Shown here piece after piece: positions 1 to 7,241 of a stretch of 64,000 nt of DNA (its first letter is position 1; each line of letters begins with the position of its first letter). A model generated the notes under the pieces. That model saw only the letters and a program-made list of their open reading frames with translations, did no database searches and was not told the origin of the DNA. This DNA is from Phytopseudomonas argentinensis (GTDB lineage Bacteria > Pseudomonadota > Gammaproteobacteria > Pseudomonadales > Pseudomonadaceae), in the NCBI RefSeq assembly GCF_900113905.1, contig NZ_FORC01000002.1, forward strand, positions 668,772 through 732,771. The letters are read 5' to 3'. Position numbers and translations under genes: made by a program.

Positions 1-100
1 AATGGCAAAGCAGTATGCCGTTTGTATTGATAGGCGGACTGTTCACTGGCGTTACGGGCGGCCAGCGTTCCGGTTCGCCCTGGCGCTGCCCACGCCGGCG

Positions 101-541
101 TTAAGCGTCTCCAGCTCTGCCGCTGCGAGGTGTTGCCTTGGCCTCCGGCAGCGAAGGGCAGACCACACGCAGCAGCTTGCGAAAGCGCGGACAATCCATA
201 TGCGACGGCGCCGGGCATTCGGCCACGTGCCTGAGCAGGCGGCTCATGGTGGTCATGCGCAGAATCTGGCGGTCGAGCTCATCGGCGCGTTGCAGCAACC
301 TGGGCCGCGGCAGGGCGGCGCTTCGATCCTCGTCGAACATGCCGCCTATCTCTTCCAGCGAAAACCCTGCGGCCTTGCCCAGGCTGATCAGGGCCAGCTG
401 CACGATCGTCTCCTCACTGTATTGGCGGCGTAATCCGTTCCGGCAAACTGGTTGGATCAGGCCCACTTCTTCGTAGTAGCGCAGCGTGGACGTTGCCAGC
501 CCGCTGGTTTTCGAGAGCGCCCCGATGTCGACGAGTTTCAT
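101..541 (-). CDS. MerR-family transcriptional regulator
   Basis: A 146-residue MerR-family regulator. The N-terminal winged-helix begins MKLVDIGALSKTSGLATST and continues with the family hallmark LRYYEEVGLI. A dimerisation helix and a C-terminal part with two cysteines (CPAPSHMDCPRF) follow. Those cysteines do not form the SoxR CxxCxC cluster motif, so it is not SoxR itself; whether they sense anything is unknown. I chose the ATG at 541 because the MerR domain starts there; an in-frame extension to 571 would run through the operator. It is divergent from an MFS transporter gene, and the shared intergenic region holds a MerR-type operator with a 19-bp promoter spacer. It probably activates that transporter in response to an unknown ligand or oxidant. 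Confidence 0.9.
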   Translation of the reverse strand: MKLVDIGALSKTSGLATSTLRYYEEVGLIQPVCRNGLRRQYSEETIVQLALISLGKAAGFSLEEIGGMFDEDRSAALPRPRLLQRADELDRQILRMTTMSRLLRHVAECPAPSHMDCPRFRKLLRVVCPSLPEAKATPRSGRAGDA

Positions 542-543
542 TG

Positions 544-574
544 TTGACCTCAAGTTGACTTGAAGTTGCATAGT
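544..574 (+). promoter_or_regulatory. MerR-type promoter/operator upstream of the MFS gene
   Basis: ACCTCAA-GTTGAC-TTGAAGT at 547-566 is a 7+6+7 inverted repeat with one mismatch. It lies between a -35-like TTGACC (544-549) and a -10-like CATAGT (569-574). The spacer is 19 bp, the over-long spacing typical of promoters that MerR proteins untwist. The site closely resembles the perfect-armed sox box near soxR at 37850-37869. Binding by the neighbouring MerR protein, by SoxR, or by both is inference. Confidence 0.7.
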
Positions 575-608
575 AGGTCATCCGGACCTCGACAGGCAGA
601 CTTCACCC

Positions 609-2012
609 ATGAAACCGCAAGCATCCCTCGCAGCCAAGGTGCCCACGCTCGCGGCACTGGCGGGCGCCATCCTGTTGGCATCGCTGGCCACCAGCATCGT
701 GACGGTTGCGCTGCCGCACCTGGCAACGGTGTTCTCGGCAGGTGTGCCAGCGGTGCAATGGGTGGTGCTGGCCTACCTGCTCTCCGTGACGGTAGCCATC
801 GTGGTGGCCGGGCGCCTGGGGGATCTGTATGGCAATCGCCGCGTATTGCTCGCCGGCATCGCGCTGTTCACCCTGGCCAGTGTCTGCGGCGCCATTGCGC
901 CGAGCCTGGGTTGGCTTATCGCCGCTCGTGCGCTGCAGGGGCTGGGAGCGGCCGTGCTTATGGCGCTACCGATGTCGATCGCCAAAAGTCTGATCGCCAA
1001 GGCGCGCCTGGGCGCCGCGATGGGCCTGCTGGGCAGCATGTCGGCCATCGGCACCGCACTGGGGCCATCGGTTGGCGGCTTGCTGATCGGCCAGTTCGGC
1101 TGGCGCTCCATGTTCGTGCTGTTGGCGTTGTGCGGCGCCGGCCTGCTGGTGCTGGCCTGCGCAGGTGTCGGCAAAACCCCAGCGGCGGCGGCCTCTGCCC
1201 GTATCGACTGGGCCGGCTGCGCCTGGCTATGCGCTGCACTATTGGGCATTGCGCTGGCGGCCACCGGCAGCCAGGCGGGCATTGCCGTTCAACCCTGGGC
1301 ATTGCTGATACCGGGGCTGGTGGCAGGCCTGCTGTTCATCCGCAGCGAACGGTGCGCGGAACATCCGCTGATCCCGGTGGCACTGTTTCGCGAGCGCGCT
1401 ATCGTCGCACCGCTTTGTATGAACCTGCTGGTCGCCAGCATCATGATGTCCACGCTTGTGGTCGGGCCGCTGTTTCTGTCCTTCGGTTTGGGCTTGAGCG
1501 AGGTGGGGATGGGGTTGGTTATGGCCGCCGGGCCGGTTGCCGCAGCGCTATCCGGCGCACCCGCTGGCCGGCTCACCGATCGCTTCGGAACCGACCGTGT
1601 GCTGCTCGCGGGCCTGCTATTGGCTGCCGTGGGGCTGTGTGGCTTTGCGGTGTTGCCGGGGCTTATCGGGGTGCCGGGTTACCTGACGGCGATGCTGTTG
1701 ATGACCCCAGGCTTTCAGCTGTTCCTGGCTGCCAACAACACCGCGTTAATGAACCAGGCCGCTGAGGCGAACCGCGGCGTGCTCTCGGGGTTGCTGGGCC
1801 TATCGCGCAATCTCGGTTTGCTGGCGGGCGCCACCGCGCTGCCATTGGTGTTCGCCTGGTTGCTGGATGGCACAACCCTGGCCGACAACTCTGCCACAGT
1901 TATCGGCAAAGCCTTTTCCATGACCTTCCTGGGTGTGGCGGGCCTGTGTTTCCTCACCTTGTTGTTCGCCGCAAGAGGCCGATTACAAGCTTGCGGCCAT
2001 CACCCGATCTAG
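609..2012 (+). CDS. MFS drug/metabolite exporter
   Basis: A 467-residue, almost wholly hydrophobic major facilitator protein. The motif-A loop between TM2 and TM3 reads GRLGDLYGNRRVLLAG, and a matching loop in the second half reads GRLTDRFGTDRVLLAG. Length and hydrophobic pattern suggest the 14-helix DHA2 drug:H+ antiporter type, although I did not run a topology prediction. The start at 609 is the first ATG after the MerR-type promoter and leaves a short 5' UTR. The gene is divergent from a MerR regulator, which implies inducible export. The substrate cannot be read from sequence. A 287-bp gap to the next gene follows, with a different operator, so the two are probably not cotranscribed. Confidence 0.88.
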   Translation: MKPQASLAAKVPTLAALAGAILLASLATSIVTVALPHLATVFSAGVPAVQWVVLAYLLSVTVAIVVAGRLGDLYGNRRVLLAGIALFTLASVCGAIAPSLGWLIAARALQGLGAAVLMALPMSIAKSLIAKARLGAAMGLLGSMSAIGTALGPSVGGLLIGQFGWRSMFVLLALCGAGLLVLACAGVGKTPAAAASARIDWAGCAWLCAALLGIALAATGSQAGIAVQPWALLIPGLVAGLLFIRSERCAEHPLIPVALFRERAIVAPLCMNLLVASIMMSTLVVGPLFLSFGLGLSEVGMGLVMAAGPVAAALSGAPAGRLTDRFGTDRVLLAGLLLAAVGLCGFAVLPGLIGVPGYLTAMLLMTPGFQLFLAANNTALMNQAAEANRGVLSGLLGLSRNLGLLAGATALPLVFAWLLDGTTLADNSATVIGKAFSMTFLGVAGLCFLTLLFAARGRLQACGHHPI

Positions 2013-2244
2013 AAATGCAAAGCGTACCGGGCGGGGTTCCGGTCGCGAAGCGCCTTTGCCTGGTTCGGCGGTCTGTTCGCTGGCGCTACGAGCGGCTGGA
2101 GTTCCGGGCCACCCTCCGGCATACCCGCTGCCTTTGGCCGATAGGAACTTGTTGTGGATGGCAGCCAGAGCCGTTGGCGACGTTATCGCGTGTGATCTGC
2201 GCTCGCTGCCAACCTACTCGGAGGAGGACGACTTTTTAGCTTGC

Positions 2245-2256
2245 TGAAACGTTTCA
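2245..2256. promoter_or_regulatory. LacI/GalR-type operator (TGAAACGTTTCA)
   Basis: TGAAACGTTTCA is a perfect 12-bp palindrome with the central CG step typical of LacI/GalR-family operators; it resembles the Cra/FruR consensus. It lies 44 bp before the DUF4432 gene at 2300, so sugar-responsive repression of that gene is likely. No LacI-family gene occurs in the window, so the regulator must be encoded elsewhere. Confidence 0.6.
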
Positions 2257-2299
2257 TCACGTTTATAAAAAAGCCACAACTTCAAGAAAGGCCGCCGCC

Positions 2300-3514
2300 A
2301 TGACTCCGCTCAAATTCTTCGTTGCCCTCAGCGCATTGTCCGCCGCCTCCCACGCCATGGCCTGGGATTACGTTCTACTCGACACCGACAAGGCCGCCCA
2401 GAGCTGGCAGATCACCAGCCAGCAACTCGGCATAAAAACCGACAAACCCTTCAGCGTTACCCTGCGCACCTTGCACGGCGGGCGGCAGGAGGGCGTCAGC
2501 ATCGTCGACATCGATAACGGCACGATGAAGCTTTCGGTGGTGCCGACTCGCGGAATGAACGTCTTGCAGGCCTCGGTCGGCGATGTGCGCATGGGCTGGG
2601 ATTCTCCGGTCAAGGAAGTGGTCAACCCGGCCTTCATCGAACTCAATGGCCGCGGTGGCTTGGGCTGGTTGGAAGGGTTCAATGAACTGGTCACCCGCTG
2701 CGGATACGAATGGGTCGGCCACCCCGGCGTGGACAACGGCGAACTGCTGACCCTGCACGGTCGAGCCGCCAACATTCCGGCGAGCAAAGTCACCCTGCAT
2801 ATCGATGAAAAACCACCCTACGCCATCACCCTGCGCGGCGAGCTGAAAGAGCAGGCGTTCAAGAAGGTCGACTTCTCGGTCGCGACCGAACTGGTCACCG
2901 AACCCGGCAGCGTCGCGTTCACGCTCAACGACACCCTGACCAACAACGGCGACTATTCCAAGGAATACCAGGCGCTGTATCACAGCAACTTCAGCACCCC
3001 GTTCCTGGAGCAGGGCGCTCGTTTCGCCGCGCCGGTCAAGCAGGTGTCACCGTTCAACGACAAGGCCAAGGGCGATCTGCCCGACTGGCAAACCTACCGC
3101 GCACCGACCAGGGACTACGACGAAACCGTCTACAACGTGGTGCCCTATGCCGATACCAAGGGCGATACCTTGACCGTATTGCATAACAAGGCCGGCAGCC
3201 TGGGCGTTTCGGTCGGCTTCAATACCCAGACACTGCCCGTGTTTTCGCTATGGAAAAACACCGATACCCAAGGCCAGGGCTACGTCACGGGGCTGGAGCC
3301 GGGGACGAGTTTTTCCTACAACCGCCGTTATCAGCGGCCGCTGAACCTGGTACCGACAATCGGGCCAAAGGAGCACAAGCAGTTCCGCATAAGCTACAGC
3401 CTGTTGGCGGATAAGGCGGCGGTGGACAAGGCCTTGAAGCAGGTGAGCGATATTCAGGATGGGCGGGAGACCGAGGTGCGGCAGACACCATTGGTTGACC
3501 TGACCAAGGAGTGA
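2300..3514 (+). CDS. Exported DUF4432 family protein (aldose 1-epimerase-like)
   Basis: A 404-residue protein with a Sec signal peptide (KFFVALSALSAASHAMA, cleavage expected near residue 21). The rest matches the DUF4432 branch of the galactose-mutarotase fold, with VVPTRGMNVLQA near residue 90 and GYEWVGHPG and LLTLHGRAAN near residues 140-160. The family is thought to act on sugars or sugar acids as epimerase or binding protein, but most members are uncharacterised and periplasmic forms are less common. An AAAGG ribosome site sits 9 bp before the ATG. The LacI-type palindrome upstream fits a carbohydrate role. It stands alone; the next gene is on the opposite strand. Confidence 0.8.
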   Translation: MTPLKFFVALSALSAASHAMAWDYVLLDTDKAAQSWQITSQQLGIKTDKPFSVTLRTLHGGRQEGVSIVDIDNGTMKLSVVPTRGMNVLQASVGDVRMGWDSPVKEVVNPAFIELNGRGGLGWLEGFNELVTRCGYEWVGHPGVDNGELLTLHGRAANIPASKVTLHIDEKPPYAITLRGELKEQAFKKVDFSVATELVTEPGSVAFTLNDTLTNNGDYSKEYQALYHSNFSTPFLEQGARFAAPVKQVSPFNDKAKGDLPDWQTYRAPTRDYDETVYNVVPYADTKGDTLTVLHNKAGSLGVSVGFNTQTLPVFSLWKNTDTQGQGYVTGLEPGTSFSYNRRYQRPLNLVPTIGPKEHKQFRISYSLLADKAAVDKALKQVSDIQDGRETEVRQTPLVDLTKE

Positions 3515-3719
3515 CACCGGCTGGAGCATTGTCGACCGATAGTGCAGCCCTCGGCCAAGCGTTCGCGTCTGATCCCGTCGGCTTGTTCAAGGACCGCCAG
3601 CAAGCGACCTTGAGCTGTCGACGGGCTGCCTGCAGCCATTCGGTCACTGCCCGGTGAGCAGGGCGGCCAGAAGGCGAGGCGGCTGCTAAGCCATGGCCGG
3701 CGTGCTTGTAACAGGGCCG

Positions 3720-3736
3720 GCGTTCCGGTTCGCCCT
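3720..3736. repeat. 17-bp direct repeat (other copy at 65-81)
   Basis: GCGTTCCGGTTCGCCCT occurs identically at 65-81 and 3720-3736. Each copy lies just beyond the stop codon of a minus-strand gene (the MerR gene ending at 101 and the hydrolase ending at 3742). It may be a shared terminator-like element or the scar of a duplication. No integrase is nearby, so an attachment site is not supported. Confidence 0.5.
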
Positions 3737-3741
3737 ACGCG

Positions 3742-4797
3742 CTAATGCCTGGGAAACAACCCCTCGACGACGACACCCCGCGTGAGCAGCCTGGCCGCAT
3801 CGTGGCCCACACCGGCGACGGTGATCTGCGGGTGATGGACGGCCACGCCCCACTGTCGCGAGAGAAAGGCCTCGTAGCGCAGGTAGTTGAGCTGGCGTTG
3901 CAACCGATTGGGGCCTTGCAGGGCGGCGGCGCAGGAACGATCAAGCACACGGTGCTCGGGGTTGTCGTCGTGCTCGCCGACTATGAAGGTCACGTCGCGC
4001 GCGGCGTAGCGGCGAAATAGCTGCTCGGCGCTCAGGTGTTGGCGCGACAGGTAAGGCGGTGCGGCCTCCAGGCCGTAGCGGTAGCGGTTGTAGTCCGGGC
4101 AGTCGGCAGCAGAGACAGGTCCGACAGTGCCCGCCTGCACGCGGTTGCCGTCGAGATACACGTACGAAGACGGGCTGGAAATCACGTAGCGCACCGCAAT
4201 GCCCTGGCTCGCCAGGTGTGCATCACCCTGGCCCAGTACGGCGTAACGCTGCATCAGCTGGCCGCCGGCCGAATGGCCGATCAATACCACCTCCTCCAGC
4301 GCCGGAAAGCGCTTGCGATCCGCCAGTTACGCCAGCACATCATCCAGCACCGCGAACGCCTCGATGCCCGACCGGCCTTGCTCCGAGGCCGTGCCATGCA
4401 TCCATTTGTCCCGTGCCCACAGGGGCATGTCCTTCGCGGTGCGGCGATCCTCGGCGGTGAGAAAGTTGAGCGACAGCAGCAGGTTATCGTGGCCATCGAG
4501 GCCGGCCTTGCTCAACAACCGCAAGCCCGTTTCAAAGTAATCGTCGGCATTGCGCCGCACACCATGCACCAGCACCACGGCCCGAGAGGCCTGGCTGGCG
4601 CCCGTCATATCGGCATTGGCATAGGCGAGAAAGTTATAGGGCGCGTCCTGGCCCAGGTGCAGTACATAGGGATTGGCGCTGCAGAGCCCGCCATATAAGG
4701 CCGTTGCCAACAGCGAGAGGGCCAGCAGTACCCCTTTGCAGTGGCCTGGCTTGTGCCTGGCGCATCGGCGCCCCGGAACGTTACGCGGCATATCCAC
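3742..4797 (-). pseudogene. Alpha/beta hydrolase gene interrupted by an in-frame stop
   Basis: One reading frame of 352 codons is broken by a TAA at 4329-4327. The first part (156 codons) carries a signal or membrane helix (GVLLALSLLATALYGGLCSA) and the oxyanion strand VVLVHGVRRNADDYFE. After the stop the same frame continues through LADRKRFPALEEV into the nucleophile elbow LIGHSAGG (serine codon 176), then downstream parts that should supply the acid and histidine (VGEHDDN, GVGHDAARLL). Frame and homology are continuous on both sides, so this is a single-codon lesion, for example GAA or CAA to TAA, or a base-call error. The truncated product lacks the catalytic serine. A separate product from an internal start (4290) would lack the oxyanion half. 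Confidence 0.8.
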
Positions 4798-4899
4798 CTC
4801 GCGAAAAGAGCTGCCTCACTCTAGCGCTTGGATGGCGGCGCCGATACCCGAGCGAGCGCCAAGCGGTGGGCTATCTATCACAGCCCACCGCTTGCCGGC

Positions 4900-5200
4900 T
4901 TACAGCTGCAGCTCCGTTCGCCTGGCCAGGTGCCCACCACCCAGGGGCGAGCACAGGCGTTGGTGAATACGGCTGAGAAAGCCCAGCTCGAAGGCATGGC
5001 GCTGCGCACCGGCCGGTAACTCCTGGCGCTCCAGCAGCAGCCCGTCCATAGCCAGCCGCTGCTGCTGTCGTCCAGCCAGGCCTGGGCCTGTTGGGCGCCA
5101 TGGGTGAAGCCGCTTGGCAGTTCTCGCTCAAGCCGAAGGTGGCCGCCCCGTGCCCGTCATGCGCCGGCAGGTAGGCGAAGTGTTGTTGGCGTTCACTCAT
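4900..5200 (-). pseudogene. Frameshifted small gene, third in the C4-RNA unit
   Basis: A start at 5200 (MSERQQHFAYLPAHDGHGAA) overlaps the stop of the preceding 80-aa gene by 8 bp, implying translational coupling. Coding character then shifts frame twice. A stretch reading HGAQQAQAWLDDSSS lies in a second frame. A convincing C-terminal stretch (LAMDGLLLERQELPAGAQ, then HAFELGFLSRIHQRL, ending TELQL) lies in a third, with its stop at 4902-4900. An intact ancestor would be about 100 residues. I do not recognise the family. Two indels suggest decay; sequencing error would need two independent events. Confidence 0.5.
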
Positions 5201-5435
5201 GCCCGGCCCTCCCTTGCGCCTGGTTGATGGCCTGGCGATACAGCACCACCAGTTCGCTGAGCATCGCGTTGCTTATATCCGCCAGCTCCTGCTCCGGCAT
5301 ATGCCTGAGCAACTTGGCCAGCAGCGCAGCCCGGTACTCGGCGGCGGCCAGCACCGAATAATCATTGGCCACATGGCTGAGCAGTGGGTTTGCCGGTGTA
5401 GGGAAGGGGATAACGACGGATTCAGATCGGCTCAT
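5193..5435 (-). CDS. Small protein of unknown function downstream of C4-type RNA
   Basis: An 80-residue mostly helical protein (MSRSESVVIPFPTPANPL, then AAAEYRAALLAKLLRHMPEQ). It has no membrane segment or signal peptide and I do not recognise it. Its start overlaps the stop of the 30-codon leader (5422-5514) by 14 bp, and its own stop overlaps the next start at 5200. The three frames therefore form a translationally coupled unit. A GGAGG ribosome site lies about 6 bp before its ATG, inside the leader. Translation is expected to depend on the leader, whose ribosome site is a predicted target of the antisense RNA upstream. Confidence 0.6.
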   Translation of the reverse strand: MSRSESVVIPFPTPANPLLSHVANDYSVLAAAEYRAALLAKLLRHMPEQELADISNAMLSELVVLYRQAINQAQGRAGHE

Positions 5436-5514
5436 GCAGCACCTCCAGAATGGAAGCGGACAAGACGACGTGCAGCCCAGGGCGGTGCCCTTGGGTAAAA
5501 GGGGGATAGTGCAT
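5422..5514 (-). CDS. 30-codon leader peptide under C4-type antisense control
   Basis: A short frame MHYPPFTQGHRPGLHVVLSA, then SILEVLHEPI and stop. It is preceded by AAGGAG (10-bp spacing) and AAGG (3-bp spacing). The AACCAAGG overlapping that ribosome site (5534-5527) is exactly complementary to CCTTGGTT in the loop of the upstream RNA. Its 3' end overlaps the following gene. It probably acts like leader frames in phage P1/P4 immunity regions, where translation of the leader opens the next gene. This is inference from layout. Confidence 0.5.
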   Translation of the reverse strand: MHYPPFTQGHRPGLHVVLSASILEVLHEPI

Positions 5515-5574
5515 TTTCCTTATGCTCCTTGGTTCGCTTAAGGAGCCGCGCCCACTCGTTACCACACGAATGGA

Positions 5575-5649
5575 GGCGGACCGTGCAAGGGTGGTAAACC
5601 GGGAACCAAGGGAACCGGCCGGGCCGAAGCCCGCCTCACACGGCCCGCC
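5575..5649 (-). ncRNA. C4-type antisense RNA (phage P1/P4 immunity RNA family)
   Basis: Read on the minus strand, GGCGGGCCGTGT (5649-5638) pairs along 12 positions with GCACGGTCCGCC (5586-5575). This closes a structured core that holds a GGGC-TTCG-GCCC tetraloop hairpin and a CCGG-closed loop. Two loop segments match downstream sites on the same strand. CCTTGGTT (5611-5604) complements AACCAAGG (5534-5527) at the leader ribosome site. TTACCAC (5597-5591) complements GTGGTAA inside GTGTGGTAAC (5567-5558), which recurs upstream at 5738-5729. The antisense segments occur in reverse order to their targets, as needed for co-linear pairing. This is the arrangement of C4 RNA in P1 and CI RNA in P4. 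The true ends are unknown. Confidence 0.7.
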
Positions 5650-5741
5650 ATAGATGCACGAAAACGGCAGGCATAAAAAAACGCCTGCTATTTCAGAGCA
5701 ATGGCGCTTCGCGCCTTGATTCCCACGGGTTACCACACCCG

Positions 5742-5761
5742 GTCACGGGATTTACCGTGAC
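5742..5761 (-). promoter_or_regulatory. Hairpin or operator upstream of the C4-type RNA
   Basis: GTCACGG-GATTTA-CCGTGAC is a perfect 7-bp inverted repeat with a 6-bp centre. It is immediately upstream (minus strand) of the first GTGTGGTAAC target copy. It could be an operator for the unit's promoter or a hairpin at the 5' end of the transcript. No T-run follows, so it is not a convincing terminator. Confidence 0.4.
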
Positions 5762-5898
5762 GGGGGGACTTTAGCGTGGGGGGACAGAGGAGGCAAGTTC
5801 GGGTAGCAGAGGCTTTGTGGATAGCTGCTTTCGGCCAGATGCAGTCAGTCGCCGAGACACCACGCCGCCACTCGCCGCGGTTCCGGGCTGCTCCTTCA

Positions 5899-7188
5899 TC
5901 ACGCCCCTTCCCAGCGGCGAAACAGCACGCTGGCATTTACCCCACCAAAGCCGAAGCCATTGGAGAGCGCATGGGTGATCGGCGTCGGGCGGGCGTTCAG
6001 CGCGACCAGGTCGAGCCCCGCCGCAGCTTCGTCCCGGTTGTTGAGGTTCAGGGTCGGCGGCGCGATCTGGTCACGCAACGCCAGCACTGTGAAGATCGCC
6101 TCGAGGCCGCCGGCGGCTCCCAGCAAATGGCCCGTGGCGGATTTGGTCGAGCTGATCGCGACGCCTGCATGGGCGCCGAACAGCGCCTGAATGGCTGCCA
6201 GCTCACCCTTGTCGCCAACCTGGGTTGAGGTTGCATGGGCGTTGATGTGCTGCACCTCTTCAGGTTTCAGGCCTGCCTGCTGTAGCGCCTGTTGCATGGC
6301 GCGGCGCGCCCCGCTGCCATCTTCGGGGCCAGCGGTAAGGTGATAGGCATCGGCGCTGGTGCCATAGCCCACCAGCTCGGCCAGCGGCATTGCGCCGCGC
6401 ACCTGCGCATGTTCGAGTGACTCGATCACCAGCATCCCGGCACCTTCGGCCATGACGAACCCGTCGCGGTCACGGTCGAAGGGGCGCGACGCCTCCTGCG
6501 GCCGCCCGGCAAAGCCGGTCGACAGCGCGCGGGCAGCCGCGAAGCAGCCCAGGGTGACGCGATCGATAGCCGCCTCGGTACCACCACAGATGGCGATATC
6601 GGCCTCGCCGCTTCTAATCAGCCGAGCCGCATCGCCAATCGCCTGAACACTTGCCGCACAAGCCGTCACCGGCGCGCCAAGCGGGCCCTTGAAGCCGTGG
6701 CTGATCGACACGTGCCCCGCTGCCATGTTGGCGAGAAACGACGGCGCGGTGAACGGCGATAGCCGGTGTGGCCCGCGCGAGTCGGTAATGCGTACGGCAT
6801 CGGCGATCGCGCCGAACCCGCCCACCCCCGATGCGATGACCGTCGCTGTACGCTGCCGCGCCTCCTCCGTGCCAGGCCGCCAGCCCGCTTGCTGCAATGC
6901 CTCATGCGCGGCTACCAGGGCGAATTCGATGAAGCGATCCATCTTCTTGCGTTCCTTGGCCGCGATGACGAGCTCGGGTCGATAACCGGCAACACCATCC
7001 TCCTCGAGCGAGGGCACTTGCCCCCCGACCGTCACCCCGGTGCCGTCGCTGATGGCTGCCGGCAGCGTACGGATGCCCGAGCGCCCGGCAAGCAAGTGCT
7101 GCCACGCCGTCTCGGTACCACAGCCCAGGGGGCCGACGAGGCCGACACCGGTTACCACGATGCGCTTGTGCTTTTGGAAATTGATCAT
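5899..7188 (-). CDS. FabF-type beta-ketoacyl-ACP synthase II (efflux-linked paralogue)
   Basis: A 429-residue condensing enzyme with the full KAS triad: Cys177 in VTACAAS, His318 in NAHATS and His354 in KSATGHLLGAAGG, plus the conserved Lys349. It should extend acyl-ACP with malonyl-ACP in the cytoplasm. It is the last gene of the operon MFP-RND-fabF, 53 bp after the pump gene, and not in a fab cluster; it is therefore probably a second copy. FabF/FabB are the targets of cerulenin, thiolactomycin and platensimycin, so a spare KAS beside a drug pump suggests a target-bypass resistance enzyme. The alternative is lipid adjustment during efflux stress. Product identity is sure; the resistance role is inference. 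Confidence 0.92.
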   Translation of the reverse strand: MINFQKHKRIVVTGVGLVGPLGCGTETAWQHLLAGRSGIRTLPAAISDGTGVTVGGQVPSLEEDGVAGYRPELVIAAKERKKMDRFIEFALVAAHEALQQAGWRPGTEEARQRTATVIASGVGGFGAIADAVRITDSRGPHRLSPFTAPSFLANMAAGHVSISHGFKGPLGAPVTACAASVQAIGDAARLIRSGEADIAICGGTEAAIDRVTLGCFAAARALSTGFAGRPQEASRPFDRDRDGFVMAEGAGMLVIESLEHAQVRGAMPLAELVGYGTSADAYHLTAGPEDGSGARRAMQQALQQAGLKPEEVQHINAHATSTQVGDKGELAAIQALFGAHAGVAISSTKSATGHLLGAAGGLEAIFTVLALRDQIAPPTLNLNNRDEAAAGLDLVALNARPTPITHALSNGFGFGGVNASVLFRRWEGA

Positions 7189-7241
7189 TGCAGCCTCTCA
7201 GCCAGGTTGGTGGCGAGCAGCCCAGTACTGCTTGCCGGGGA

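Noticed and set aside
65..3736. The 17-bp direct repeat as attachment sites of an integrated element
   Set aside because: No integrase, tRNA target or mobile genes lie between the copies; both sit at 3' ends of minus-strand genes, which fits a shared 3' element better.
5663..5690. GCAGGC-N10-GCCTGC near the C4-type RNA as an intrinsic terminator
   Set aside because: The T-run lies in the loop and not after the stem, so it is more likely part of the RNA leader structure.
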